Below, in pieces: positions 13,001 to 25,409 of a stretch of DNA of 64,000 bases (positions within the stretch are counted from its first letter, which is position 1; every line of letters starts with the position of its first letter). The stretch lies in NCBI GenBank assembly GCA_005281725.1, contig SSBO01000001.1, positions 8,925,334-8,989,333 on the forward strand, in the 5' to 3' direction. The notes under the pieces are model-generated. The model was not told where the DNA came from and did not search any database. It saw only the letters and a program-made list of their open reading frames with translations. This DNA is from Wuchereria bancrofti (taxonomy: Eukaryota; Nematoda; Chromadorea; Rhabditida; Onchocercidae). A program made the translations under genes and the position numbers.

Positions 13001-15199
13001 GATTTTCAATTTTCTTTCTGCAGTTATTTTAATTCTTAATTACTTAATTTATTTTTGTAAGATTTGAAATTATAAGAAACTGATAAACTGCCAATGATTT
13101 GAGCGATTTCAAGGTTTTATTAATATTTACAAATAAATATTTATTACATCTTTCGATGATAACTGAAAACATTATAACATTCTTTGTGCTTTTTTCCAAG
13201 TAAAATTATTTGAAGTGTTGTGGCAAAAGCATTGAAAATGTAAAAGTACGATGATATATCTCATTTGTTATATGTTGTCTATCCCATAGTATTATCATTA
13301 ACATATCACTTTATCACATTATCTAATGGTATGATTTTTTCACACATTTTTTTTAATATTCCTTTCATACTCATTTTTAAATTTCTTACTTTTTATTTAC
13401 TTTTCAAATATTTGAATTTGTTGTTGTATGTAAAACTTCATGTTCTCTCCTTTAGATTCTGTCTTATCACAAAAAAAAGAAAAAAAACAAAAAAAAAATA
13501 TTTTTGCTATAAAAGCATTTAATTGTGGTGATGTCTACAACATAAAAAATAAATTATTTCATAAAACAGAACTTAATAGCATCGAAATTTTATCGTTGAA
13601 AATCATTTTCTTCTTACACTATATTAGACTAATCATTAGTAAATTTTGAAGATATCAATTCAAAAAATAAAAATAAGAATTGCCACCGAAAAGACATCTA
13701 TTATGTAAATGCAATGTCACAGTATATTTATGTATATGCTTTAGCATTACTTTTATTTCTGTTTGTTTTTTTTTTGTTTATATATATTTTTTTGTTTACA
13801 ACATTTTTGATTTGTTTTATTTTATTTTATTTTTTGTTTTATTTTTAGTGAAATGTTTGTGTTATTGATGTTATCAGTAGATAGATATTGATTTGATATA
13901 AAATGATAGGATAATGAGATGCATTAATGAGGGATGGATTTTAGAATCTAAGGACTACTACTAGTCGGTCAGTTCAGTTTTATGGGCAATTGGTCCAACA
14001 GTTGTAAGGAGAAATGGAAAGAGAAGGTAATGGTCAAATGAAGAAAGCCTTATAGGCTACTACTATCATCAATTTGAACATCAATTATTGATTTACATTT
14101 TCTCTTCCATATTCCAGTTTAGGGATAAGAATAGTTAGCAGTGTTAAAAGAAGGAAAAATATTTCAGACAGAGGTCGAGTAATTTGGCAAAGAAGAGATG
14201 AGTGAAAAGGTCAAGTTGTTGAGCAACAGACAGTGAAAAAAACAAAAAAACATCATCATATTAGAGAAATAAAGAAATGGTCACTTTCAGCAACGATGAC
14301 CTTCCACGTATTGACCATGCAGGTATAAACATTATTCTAATTTTTTTTTGTTATACAAAGATCGAGTTGGGGTTTTTTTTTTGCTTTTTGCTTTGTTCTT
14401 TATTTCATTCTTTTCCAATTTTTAATTTATTATTTAAACTTTCGACTATTAATTATGGAGTGCAAAAGAAAAAAAAAACAGATCTTGGGGAATAGATAAT
14501 GCAAAAATTGAAGAAATATAATTGATATTAAACGTATAACTAATAAATCTACTATTACTAGAGTGACTGATAAAAATGATGTTATCAGCAGATAGCTGGT
14601 AACTTTGTTAATATTGCTTGTATCAGTTAATTATTTCTGATTTTCCAGAGATTAATAAAGTATAAAATGAATTTCTAGATACATATGTGTATATACCAAG
14701 CATAAGATTTATAACAAATTCGTTAATTTTTTTGAACTGATAAAAAGTACAGCAATATCTTTTATCATCCCTTCAAATTAAATGAATACAGTATGCTATT
14801 AAATAAATGGCGAACGATGAAAAATAATCATTGGCATTAAACTAACAATGATAATGATTAAAGATATTCAACAAGTTTTTTTTTTGTTGCATTAAAAAAA
14901 AAGAAATTTTATCATTTTCATTATTATAATGATTATTCATAAGAATTTCATACTGTTAATAATTACGAATAAATCACTTTCATAGCTTTTTTTTAAGTAT
15001 TTTAAATTAACAATATCGTAATTGTACTTACTTTTATCCTAACCAGAGTGGTTGATTTAATATAATTTCAAAATAATTGCAAAAATTTTCTTATCAAGAT
15101 TATCGTTTTCTTTTTTTGTTGCTATTGTTGCAGATGTATTAATTAATTAATTAATTAATACAATTTCTTGCAATATTTCAGAATAAATTTTATCTTTAA
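10047..15199. other. AT-rich intergenic stretch
   Basis: No gene I can support. It includes the assembly duplication around 12307, many T-rich runs, and a possible 5' non-coding exon chain for the KIX-like ORF: ATGGAAAGAGAAG before a GTAATG donor near 14025, then a short segment at 14295-14321 between TTTCAG and GTATAA. These join in frame but stop at the TAA just before 15200, so they would be leader or upstream-ORF sequence. Confidence 0.45.
12044..12576. repeat. 263-bp direct duplication flanking a 5-N gap
   Basis: Segment 12044-12306 is repeated almost exactly at 12312-12576, separated only by NNNNN (12307-12311). The copies differ by about three single-base changes or indels (e.g. AGAAGATG vs AGAAGGATG; AATTAT vs AATCAT). 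Ending both copies in TTTCATTATG with Ns between them is what unmerged overlapping contig ends look like, so this is probably an assembly artefact, not biology. Confidence 0.85.
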
Positions 15200-15517
15200 A
15201 TGTTCCCGTGGCGTCAAGAATTAAGCCGAGAGCGACGTCTATTCATTCTTCAGCGCATACGTCTAATTCTAATTTCTGGTCGGTGTTCATGGGCTCAAGC
15301 TATTCCAAGCATTGATCTTCATGCTTCACTTGTGGCTGCTGAACGACGAGCATATGATCATGCTCGAACGTTTGATTCTTACGTATGTCTAATTTTTACG
15401 TTTGCCAGCCATGAAGCAAGACGTCGTCTTCAACTTCAACAAAGGCAACAACAGATGCAAGAACGTGAAGTACGAGGTGAATTATCATCGGATGTTTCAG
15501 AAAATGCACAACTATGA
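15200..15517 (+). CDS. KIX-like domain protein, single exon
   Basis: A 105-residue open frame from ATG 15200. An in-frame TAA lies immediately upstream, and a TTTCAG acceptor lies 18 nt before the ATG, so this is the likely start. Residues about 3-75 resemble the KIX fold of CBP/p300 and Mediator-15 proteins: a Trp near the start (FPWRQELSRERRLFILQRIR), a second amphipathic helix, then AERRAYDHARTFDSYVCLI, which lines up with the YESANSRDEYYHLL-type third helix of CBP. KIX domains bind activator peptides. The tail is Gln/Arg-rich (RRRLQLQQRQQQMQEREVRG) and helical. No other coactivator domains are nearby, so it would be a free-standing KIX. Codon use is richer in GC than its surroundings. The family call rests on pattern similarity only; it could be an unrelated helical protein. 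Confidence 0.5.
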   Translation: MFPWRQELSRERRLFILQRIRLILISGRCSWAQAIPSIDLHASLVAAERRAYDHARTFDSYVCLIFTFASHEARRRLQLQQRQQQMQEREVRGELSSDVSENAQL

Positions 15518-16119
15518 AAATCATCACTAATTTTTTTTAACGTTTATCAATAATGAAGTATGACGTCAATTTCAAAAATTAGCAGTAACAATAGTAGCAA
15601 CGATAAATAATAAAGTAAGTTCATGAGAAATTTTTGAAAAAAAAAGTATTTAAAATTGGTATTTAAATGATATATTGGAATATTAAAAAGTATTCGAAAG
15701 AAATGAATTTTTTTGTTGATTAGAATAACTATAAACTTAAATTAAAACATGCAAACGATAGCAAGAAAATTTGATTCAATTATTTACTACCATTTCAATT
15801 ATACAAATTTATTGTGTAAAATAGTTTTCAATTTATCTGACATCTATTTATTTGCTGCGTATTTTATTTACTGCACACTTATCCATGTGAATTTCGTTTA
15901 GTGTATGTTTGTAAAATGGACGAAAATATTTCCTCTTTTCTATAAATTCAATACAATATTTTATTTAATTAATTCAAATTAGATCTTTTCTTTTTTTTGA
16001 ATGTTATTATCATTGCTCTTTTTCTTTTTCTTTGACCAAATGTTCACTCTAATGTTGAAAATGTGTTAAAATTATTACGGTAGTTACTAAAAAATTTCCT
16101 TTTTGTGTTTTTGTCTTAG
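15518..16119. other. intergenic, no gene seen
   Basis: AT-rich sequence between the KIX-like ORF and the minisatellite ORF. It ends in a good acceptor (TTTTTGTCTTAG, 16108-16119) that would introduce the repeat-encoding exon. Confidence 0.5.
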
Positions 16120-17023
16120 GAAATATGTATTAAATCTTATTGTTATCAACTGCACCTCAGATACTACGTCAAATCTTTTTATTAGCTCTATCTCAGGTGC
16201 CACGTCAAATCTTTTTATTAGCTCTATCTCAGGTGCCACGTCAAATCTTTTTATTAGCTCTATCTCAGGTGCCACGTCAAATCTTTTTATTAGCTCTATC
16301 TCAGGTGCCACGTCAAATCTTTTTATTAGCTCTATCTCAGGTGCCACGTCAAATCTTTTTATTAGCTCTATCTCAGGTGCCACGTCAAATCTTTTTATTA
16401 GCTCTATCTCAGGTGCCACGTCAAATCTTTTTATTAGCTCTATCTCAGGTGCCACGTCAAATCTTTTCATTAGCTCTATCTCAGGTGCCACGTCAAATCT
16501 TTTTATTAGCTCTATCTCAGGTGCCACGTCAAATCTTTTTATTAGCTCTATCTCAGGTGCCACGTCAAATCTTTTTATTAGCTCTATCTCAGGTGCCACG
16601 TCAAATCTTTTTATTAGCTCTATCTCAGGTGCCACGTCAAATCTTTTTATTAGCTCTATCTCAGGTGCCACGTCAAATCTTTTTATTAGCTCTATCTCAG
16701 GTGCCACGTCAAATCTTTTCATTAGCTCTATCTCAGGTGCTACGTCAAATGTTTTTATTAGCTCTACCTCAAGTACTACGTCAAATGTTTCTATTAGCTC
16801 TACCTCAGGTACTACATCACATATTCTTAGCTCCACTTCTCGCACTACGTCAAATCTTGTTATTATTTACTCTACCTCGGGTACTACGTTAGATCTTATT
16901 ATTATTATTAGCTCTACTGCAGGCAATAGATCAAATCTTATTATTGTTGATTCCAATGTGTCAAAAATTATTCTTATAGTTATTGGAATTGTATTTTTTT
17001 TTTGCTTCAATTTTGGAAACTAA
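16120..17023 (+). CDS. Ser/Thr-rich repeat protein, mucin-like, partial
   Basis: An exon-like open frame after a TTTGTCTTAG acceptor, ending in TAA at 17021-17023. No start exon was found, so the N-terminus is missing. After about 17 unique residues it holds 16 near-identical 12-residue repeats (GATSNLFISSIS), then six or seven decayed copies of 11-14 residues (STTSNVSISSTS, GTTSHILSSTS, RTTSNLVIIYSTS), and ends in a hydrophobic segment (KIILIVIGIVFFFCF). The decayed copies change length only in whole codons and keep Ser/Thr, which favours this frame over the other open frames on both strands. The layout fits a heavily O-glycosylated surface protein held by a C-terminal membrane segment or GPI signal. 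Expression is unproven, and it may be a minisatellite that happens to be open. Confidence 0.45.
16169..16744. repeat. 36-bp minisatellite, 16 near-identical units
   Basis: Unit start TCAAATCTTTTTATTAGCTC recurs every 36 bp from 16169, with the first degenerate unit at 16745. Within the array only occasional T-to-C changes are seen (near 16467 and 16720). The period is a multiple of three, so three frames stay open: plus GATSNLFISSIS, plus PRQIFLLALSQV and minus RFDVAPEIELIK. Degenerate units continue to about 16950. Confidence 0.95.
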
Positions 17024-19987
17024 ATCAGGTGACATCAAGTGATATCATTTTAATTACATTTCAGATTATCTTACTTCTGTATAAACTCTATAATTAATTA
17101 TTATGCCTCTTCAACAACAAAGCAAAAAAAAGAAAAGAAAAAAAATAATGGTAAAGGTAAAAGCATAGTTGTCGTAAAGAGTGTTATATTTTAAAAATAT
17201 ATCCAGATGTATTAATATTTTATCAGGTAATCCAGAAATTTTTAACAAATAAAAATTTTTCATTTTTAAATTTTAGGGAAAAAATTCTTTTTGTTTATAT
17301 AATTTGACCATAATTAAAACATCTTACTTTTAGCAAAGTAACAAGTGGATTGTAATGAAATTTTGATTACAATAATGAATTCGAAGTGAATTTCAAATAA
17401 AAATTTCTAGGATAGATGTACAAGTACAAATAATACAGTGATTTGTTTGCTTAGATTTTTTAATAAAATTATCAATTTTATTTTGAATATTTAACAATCA
17501 TTTATTAATACGAAATAAAAGAAAAAAACTTCGTCATATTTCTTTCCAAATTAATTGACAGTTATTTATAATGTAATTTGATGCATAGAACTCGTTCCTT
17601 TATAGCAGTAATAATTAGAATTTGAACATAATATTTTGATAGCATTAGCATCGATCAACAAAATTATCAAATCAGTGGAGGCTATTTCGTTCTATACAAT
17701 TTATTTTCCACATGCAAACAGATTGATATTCAATGGTTTATTTGAGAGCTGAAATTCAATTTGTGGAAAATGTCACAAAGTTTGATCTTACCCGAAATTT
17801 TTATTTCCAACCATTAATTTGCATGGAATTGTAATCTGTTTCTATAAACAAAATTAATGAAAACACCTATCAATCTGACACATACTTCTTATTCATTATA
17901 ACATTCAGAATTCTAATTAAAAAAATATATATATATGAATGGCTAAGATACTTTTTTTTTCATTCTCTTTGAAGATTTCATTTTGTTCCACTTATATCAA
18001 TTAATTTTGAATTATTTCACTTAACTTTAAGTTTCACGTAAAAAATGCATAAGTCCATAAGAATGTGCATGAGATAAATACAAACGAAAAAAAAGAAATA
18101 TTAATTGTAAAAGTGTACTTAACAGTGATACAGCACAGCCTTATGATAACTTTTGCTGCATTTCACTGATATAATTTGCTTATCAGTTGTTAAATTTGAA
18201 TATGTATTAGAAATGAAAAAATTTCCGTCAATATTGCTAATTTTCTGAACTATCAATTTGATATTATCTTCTGAATAAGCTACTTTAACAAAAAACTATG
18301 TTTATAAACAAATTGATACATAAGCAAATTAGAAAACTGATGAAAATGATGGTAAATTTGCCTATAGTTATAAGTTAAACAAAAGAAAATTTCGGTAATA
18401 TTACGCTAATGTTTTATTCAGAATAATAAATTGTTTACTTAAGAAAAGTGTCTAAATAATATTTATGATATTTTCATGTAAATTTTTAATCAGTTATTTT
18501 GATTAATTTTAATTAATGACTGTTAAATAGTACAATAAATAGAAATTAGTGATCATTCAAGTAGTAAAATTAGTAATCATTTCATTTTTTTCGATCATAA
18601 CTTGCAGTTATAATCGGAATGTAATTATGGTAGAAATGATAAAATAAAATCTTTCATTGAATCGGATAAGCAGCATTAATGTGTTAAAATCAATTTGATT
18701 GGTCGTAAATTTATTGTTCAACTATTGCATTTAATTTAATTTAAGTTTAAATTTAATTTAATCAGATATTCTCTCGTCGAATATATTAAGAAATTTGAAA
18801 AAGAAAGTAATAAGTAAGATTTGTAATGTTATGTGTGGAAAGCAACTTATCACAATCCATTTTCATGCATTCCATGCAATCATTTTGATTATTAATCTGT
18901 TTTCAGATATTAATCTGTTAAATTTCACTATTGATTAAAAATTTTCAAACCATTTGAACATTGTATGAAACAAATTTGATTTGTTATATTTGTCAACAAA
19001 TTATAATTCGCTGAAATTAGTTTTTAAAATTTGTGATGGAAAGAAGAAAAATCATTCTCTAAAGTAAGTTAAGTGAATGAACAGTGAATTAATTATGATT
19101 ATGAACAAAGAATTTGAGGTGAAGTAAGATAAAATAATTTAAAGACAGCAGAGAGAGGAGGGCTACAAAATTTAGTTGCTGTGATTTGAGGTATTGAATG
19201 GGAACTACTTGGGATAGGTGTTTTCATCGTTACCCAGTCAGAGCGATGCAATGGAAATAATTATGATCAGGGTGATGCAATTCAGGTGTGTATGCCTTTG
19301 TGCGTTTGCTTCCTTGATTAGGTGTACTTTGTTGGTGAATTGTTTAGCGATGGCTTTTATTTTCTTTGGAAGTTTTGTTGGTTTTATTTTTCTTTTTTAA
19401 TATTTTGTTTAGAACTGTATAACTCTCGGAATTTTCCTGTGTTTTTTTTTTTTCAGTTTCTTGAAGTTGCAACTTTCCATTTTTAGAAGAAATTGTTGGG
19501 GAAATTTTATGGCTTATTGTCTCAGACTGTCATAAAAATATTGACATTTGTTTGATACTTACTAGAAATTTAAAAATTTTTGCATAATTTGCCATTTGTT
19601 AATCGGGGTTTTTTTTTGCTATCTCGATTTAGTTTGGAATATATGGACAGTAGTAAATTTTTAAGTGTAATTCAATAGTGATTTGCCAAATAACTTTTGC
19701 GTTTCTTTCGAATTTTCTATTTGTGGTCACTTGCTTGTAGATCGTTTGAGTTTAATTTTGAAATTTCATTGCTTATGTAGTTTTTGACTTGAAAAGAGTT
19801 AAATATGATTGGAAAAGGAAAGTCGATTCCATGATTTACAGTTTAGGGACTGTGATTTTACTTAGACATTTTCTGTTACAGATGACGTGTGTATATGTAT
19901 GGTTGGTCAAATGATCAGACAACTGATTAATTGAATGTAAACAAAGTGGTCAATAATAGAAAGAATAATAGAAAAAGGGCAAGAGGA
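17024..19987. other. intergenic, AT-rich, no gene seen
   Basis: No exon-like segments with matching splice signals. It holds the 3' flank of the repeat ORF and presumably the promoter of the rabaptin gene. Composition becomes less A/T-extreme from about 19100, near the gene. Confidence 0.5.
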
Positions 19988-22900
19988 ATGAGCATGGAGA
20001 ATTTGGATGTTATAACCAGTGGTAAAGTGCTGACAAATCAATTGTCGGATGCTAGCAGAGATGATGGCACAGCTGCATCTGTTCTAGAATCTACCATCGA
20101 AAATCATGGAAAATGGGTTAGCATTATGAATGAGTGTTTGTTATCAGAGTTGAATACCAATGATGCTTCTGCTTTTGTTCCAAACTAAACAAACATCTAA
20201 CAAATGATAAAATTTCCACTAATGGTGTTTGCAAGATTCACTGGAACAGGAAGTGAATGAGATCAATACACTTAAATAAAATTCTTTTCAAATTACATTT
20301 GATAGTGTTATCATTACATCAGGATGATTGCTCTAATCATCTGAAATGGTAGGGTTACTCTTCTCTATTTTTTAAACAAGTTTGAATTTTATTAAACTTG
20401 GAGGTAAAAAGATCTTATCATTTTAGATTATCCAAAAAGAAAATAACTCTTCTGACGCAATGAATCAAGAAAATAAAATATCAGACACAATTTGTGAAGA
20501 GGATGTCACAGCGATATCGTGCGAAATGTGCCATAATTATGAACTAAATTTGACAAAAATGCAGGTGGGATTGCTTTTTCCAATTAATTTTTCTCACAAA
20601 AAAATTACTTATTACTGCTATTCCATTTCATTTTCTCTAAGTTGTGAGAAGGAAAAAGCTCATTCTTCATGATAATTTTTTTCTTCATGATAATTTTTTC
20701 CTTATCTTTTACTCGTGTTTGCCTTTATTAATTGAATGTTTCTAAGTGTTCAGGACGCAGAGCGAAACTTGAAAGAACAGTTGTCTGCTGCACAACATTT
20801 GGTTAATCGTTACCAGAATGAACTATCTGGAGAGCGCTTATACAGGTTCGTTCTAAAATGCTTTTTTCCAACTTTTCCGATAATTTTATGATGATTTCAG
20901 AAGGGAAATGGAAACAAAAACAACCACATTATGTGCAGATAATGAGAAAGAAGTGAATATAGCGAAAAATGAGAACGAAAACTGTTCTAAACAATTGACT
21001 GCCGTTGATGAAAGGTTTGGTTTTTTTTTTTCTTTTTGGTTTTAATTGTTTATGAATTCATTAAACGCAGTGATAATCCAAGAAAAATTTTGTTTTGTTT
21101 TTTGACAATCATTATGATTAAGTTATTTTTAGATGTGTAAAGTTGATACGAGAACAACGAAACAATATTGGTCGTTTGAAGGAACGTTTGAATATAATGA
21201 ATAAAGATATGCACAATTTGAGCAGTCGATATTTAGTATGTTTTTGCACGGCATATTTTATCTTTGTTTCATATTGCATTTTATACATTATACTAGTTTC
21301 GTCTTGTTAGCAACTCCAAACTATTTTAGTTGGTATTTTTTTTTCAGAAGTTGCTTGGTGCCAATCGTAAATGCTCAACAGAAATGAGAGATCAAACGAT
21401 AGAATTGCCTCAGGATGTTGATCAGTTGCAATTTTTGTGCCTCCAACTGAGAGAAGAATTAATCGAGACTCGTGCAGCTAAAGAACATGCTGTATGTTTC
21501 CGATATTTTTCTATGAATATTAAGTTTCCAAAACAGCAAACTATGAGAGATATAGTTGCCCATGTATTAGTAGATTATTCGGGAAGATTGACACTTGAAA
21601 TTTTTCATTCTCATTCGTATAATCTGTTAGCTGAACAGTGTTTACAAAACGAGTACAATGAGTGAATAAGTTGAATTTATGCAAACTTTAACTGATATAA
21701 ACAATTGAACTGGTGATAATGCTTGAACTAATCACTTCCTCGTGATCTAACGTTTGCTTACGTAACCTACTTTACTATTCATTATTATAAAAAATATATT
21801 TGCTCATATATTTCAGGAAGTAGTGCTGAGAGATGAGATAACAACACTAGAAGCGCAGAGGAAAGAGGATGAAATGGAAAAGAGAAGGATTGAAGATGCT
21901 TACACTGAGCGAGTAAATGGTGTTAGCGAAGAACTTGGTTTTGCTCGCAGTCAGGTATATTTATTTGATTTAAAGATTGTTTCATATTGTTAATCCAAGA
22001 TTAATCATCATTGATTTACATCTTATACGTTGTAGTTAGATTCGATGAAAGATGCATCTTCGAAAGTTGAAGAAATGAACAAAAGAATGACTGAATATAG
22101 GAAAGTAATCGAAGATTTGGAAAAGCAGTTACAGTCAGTGCAAAAGGAACGTGCTGATTTGGAAATGTCTGTTGCTTTGTATAAGCAGAAGTATGTTTTG
22201 AAGACTTTCGAATAGTTTTTATTAGTTACCGTCGGTTTCCTTATTGCTTTATTATCGGCAGTTTACTTTAGATGCGCTGCTTTGCAACAAGAATTGGATA
22301 CATCGGAAACCGTACAAAAGGATTTTGTTAAACTTTCACAAAATTTGCAAATTGAACTTGAAAAAATTCGACAAGCTGAGCAGGTATTTAGTTTGCTGAT
22401 ATTCTATAATAATATAGAGATCAGTCTTACTTCTAATAATAGATAATCACTTGCGTAATTACAAATAATAATTACAAATCAGTTAGTGTCCATCAATTAG
22501 GTATTCATGTAAGAAATTAGTAGTATTAAAGGAAGTGCGATGGCAATTCGACGAAGATGTCCATGCATGCAATCAGTGTCAGTCAAAATTTTCCAAAAAC
22601 CGTGTTAAATTTCATTGTTATCATTGTGGCAAGATTTTCTGCTCAATCTGTTTGTCAGCAACAATACCTAGTGGACCGCATCGAAGGCCAGCAAGAGTTT
22701 GTCAAGTGTGCCATACCCTTCTAAGCAGGTAATTGCTTTTTTTATTTAAGATTTCAAGTTTTTCGTGACAATATAATTTTCAGTGTTTCTAGATTTTTCA
22801 TAACACTGCAGGAGGTTTTATAATGTTAATCTGTTTATTAATTTTTCAATTTTTTTTCCCTGTCCTTTAGTAGTGGAATTAAAACATGTTGATTCAGTTT

Positions 22901-23108
22901 TATTTTTCTGGTTAAGTTTAGAACTAACTTTAAGTTCATTATCCTTAGCTTAGAGCATGCAGTTGATTGAATAAATCTAATGCTTTTGCCAGTTTGTTTA
23001 TCTATATGTATGACCCGAGAATTGTTTTTTTTTTTTGAAATCAAAGTAAAGCATTGTATTTCCAGGGATTCCGCGCCATTTTTCTCACATAATTTGGCAG
23101 CAACATAG
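19988..23108 (+). CDS. rabn-5: rabaptin (Rab GTPase effector) with FYVE domain
   Basis: Endosomal Rab5-effector family. Firm exons: 20427-20564, 20754-20845, 20901-21014, 21133-21235, 21348-21491, 21817-21954, 22036-22190, 22272-22383, 22532-22728 and 23066-23108, all phase-consistent (411 residues). A first exon from ATG 19988 probably ends at 20116 (GTTAGC donor, about 454 residues in all) or 20176; ATG 20460 is another possible start. Matches to vertebrate rabaptin-5 include CEMCHNYEL, IELPQDVDQLQFLCLQLREE and ETVQKDFVKLSQNLQIELEK, the last being the Rab5-binding coiled coil. The C-terminal FYVE zinc finger (about residues 379-436) has WQFD, eight Cys/His ligands in CxxC spacing and ARVCQVC, but the basic R+HHC+xCG motif reads RVKFHCYHCG. 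A C-terminal FYVE is known in invertebrate but not vertebrate rabaptins. The protein is far shorter than the roughly 860-residue vertebrate form. The acceptor before 22532 is a non-standard ATTAAAG. Confidence 0.9.
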
Positions 23109-25409
23109 TTATGATTATCAGATCATTCCAGATATTTCTGTGTCTCAGAAATGTCGTACTATACGATTGTTTTGACGAGGTAAAAAGATGTGATCATATT
23201 TGCTTTACTTCTTTATAATTTGTAATTTTAAACACTCATTTCCGTATATGAATTAGGGTTAATTTTGTAAGTTTTATTTTCTGTAGAAGTTTAGGGCAGG
23301 TATCGGGTTGGGAGTTCTGGTAGCTTCATGCATTCTTTGAATAATGAATTCTCTCTCCAACTTTTTTCTTATATTTTAAAAAATTTTTAATACTTTTTGC
23401 TAATTTTTTTTCCCTTGTGACTGATTAAAGTTCGGCATACTTTTGTGTCGGATGATTTTGCTTTTTGATGATAAACTTATTCCCTTCCATATTCAAGTTT
23501 TATTCAAATACTAGATTACTTTTGTTGCTCATACGATCCTCCTCGATTACCTATTGGACTTCAGTTTTGCAATTCTGTTGTATTCTAAGTCTACTGATTT
23601 TTAACAGTCAATTGGTTTTTAACATATTAGGTAATTAACTGATTTTGATTATTTCACCGGGTAAATTTGAATGTGATTTTTTCAGTTTAAAGTTATTGAT
23701 ATTTGACCAGTCGTTGTGTTTCAAGGATCTATCTAGTTATTACTGAAATCCTGTGATTTTTGGACATGCTTAAAACATTCAGAGACCGTACTTTAATATT
23801 TCATGACATAGGGAATGCTGTGAATTTTAAGATTCTTCATCTTTTGCTAGTTTCCATTTGTTCCTTTTTCATGTGTAATCCTAATTTTTTGTATCACAAG
23901 ATTTGATCGTCTTTTTTCGTTTTGTATGATGTACAGCTAAATCGATAAAATCTGGAAATGTCTATGTTTTAAGAGCTTTTATAGGGTCACTCTACTGTTT
24001 ACGGTCACTGCAAAAATATCCCGTAATGACCCAAGACGACAGTTATAGGTTATTTACTATTTTTTCCATTGTAGTTTCGAGAAGGGAAGTGTGATGTTTC
24101 TATATTATCAGAGTATACTTTACGTATACCTTACAAGCAGTATTTTGTTATGACAGCTTTAAAGATCATATGAGACACATGTCCTAATAAAGTGTCTTAT
24201 GTTAACTTTTCTAATCCATTTACACTGTTTCTGTCTGAGTTTTGTCATTAATCAGACTGATAATTTCTGGTGATATTTTGTATAGCTCCGGTTAATTGTT
24301 CATATTTATATTTGTAATGAAGAATTGTTCATATGAGATATGTAAATAAAAGAGTTAAAAGGAGGAAAGAGTCAGTGTACATTACTGAGATAGTTCACGT
24401 TTATGTATAATTTGATAATTCTGATACGTGACGTTTCAAGAGTTCTTGACCATTTTAGTAGAATATTCAGCTATTTCAATCAAATAAAATATTGTCAATT
24501 TTCTCATAAATTTGAATAATTTCCTTTCCGGAATTCATTCCAGCATTTTCCACTCCGGAAAGGGAAAATAGGAAAATGTGCATTTAATTCTTTGTTCTTT
24601 TTTTAAGTTTCCCGTGCAATAATTACACATGAATACTTACGTGATCACATCACATCCTATTAAACTTGTAAAAGATAATTAAGATCACAGCTAAACATAT
24701 CTTCCGCTCTATTCTAAGACTTTAATCCGTTCCATTATATTTTCCTATTTAATTACTAATTATATATGTATAAATTGCAAATTACAGAAATACTTATCCA
24801 TTGATGTTAAATTTTCTCCTAGACCTTTTTTTTTTTCACAAAATTATAGAATTGTTAATCTAAACCTAATTTCTAGTTACTCATTTTATTGCCACTTATC
24901 TCAGATGATTTATTTCACTTAATTTTCGTTTCTCTCTTTCTCTCCCTGTTAGATTGCCACTTTTTTTCCTTTCCTACTCTTTTTCTTTCTTCACTCACAA
25001 TCAAATCTATTAATTGTTTGATTAGACGAATAGTATAGACGTTTAAATATTTATTAATAACAAAGAACATTTCCTCTATTTGCTTTTGTTACATTTAATG
25101 GCAGTTGTATTCCCCTTAAAAAATTGATTAATGATTTCTGAAAGTTCAAATGCTTTCTTTTCACTCTTTTTGCCTCTCTTTTTCTTATTTTGATTTGTTG
25201 AAGATAATTTGTAAGAATTTTCCTTAAACTTTTATTTCATGAAATTATTAATGGGACAATTTAAAGTTAATTATTAACCATTTTGTTGGATGCGGTTATA
25301 CTCTGAGTAAAATCAAATTCAGTAAAGAAAATTCAGGGAAATTAACCTTCTAATAGACAGTAATTGATTTCTGCTTTATTTTATACTTTTTTAAAAAAAT
25401 TTTTTAGTG
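23109..25409. other. intergenic, no gene seen
   Basis: A 2.3-kb gap between rabaptin and the transthyretin-like gene. Long T/C-rich runs and no exon-like open segments. Likely holds the rabaptin 3' UTR and the TTL promoter; a TTTTTTTAG acceptor ends at 25407, two bases before the TTL start. Confidence 0.55.

Noticed and set aside
16087..16845. Minus-strand open frame of RFDVAPEIELIK repeats
   Set aside because: Antisense shadow of the 36-bp minisatellite. It closes sooner in the degenerate flank than the plus frame and has no terminal features, though it cannot be excluded outright.
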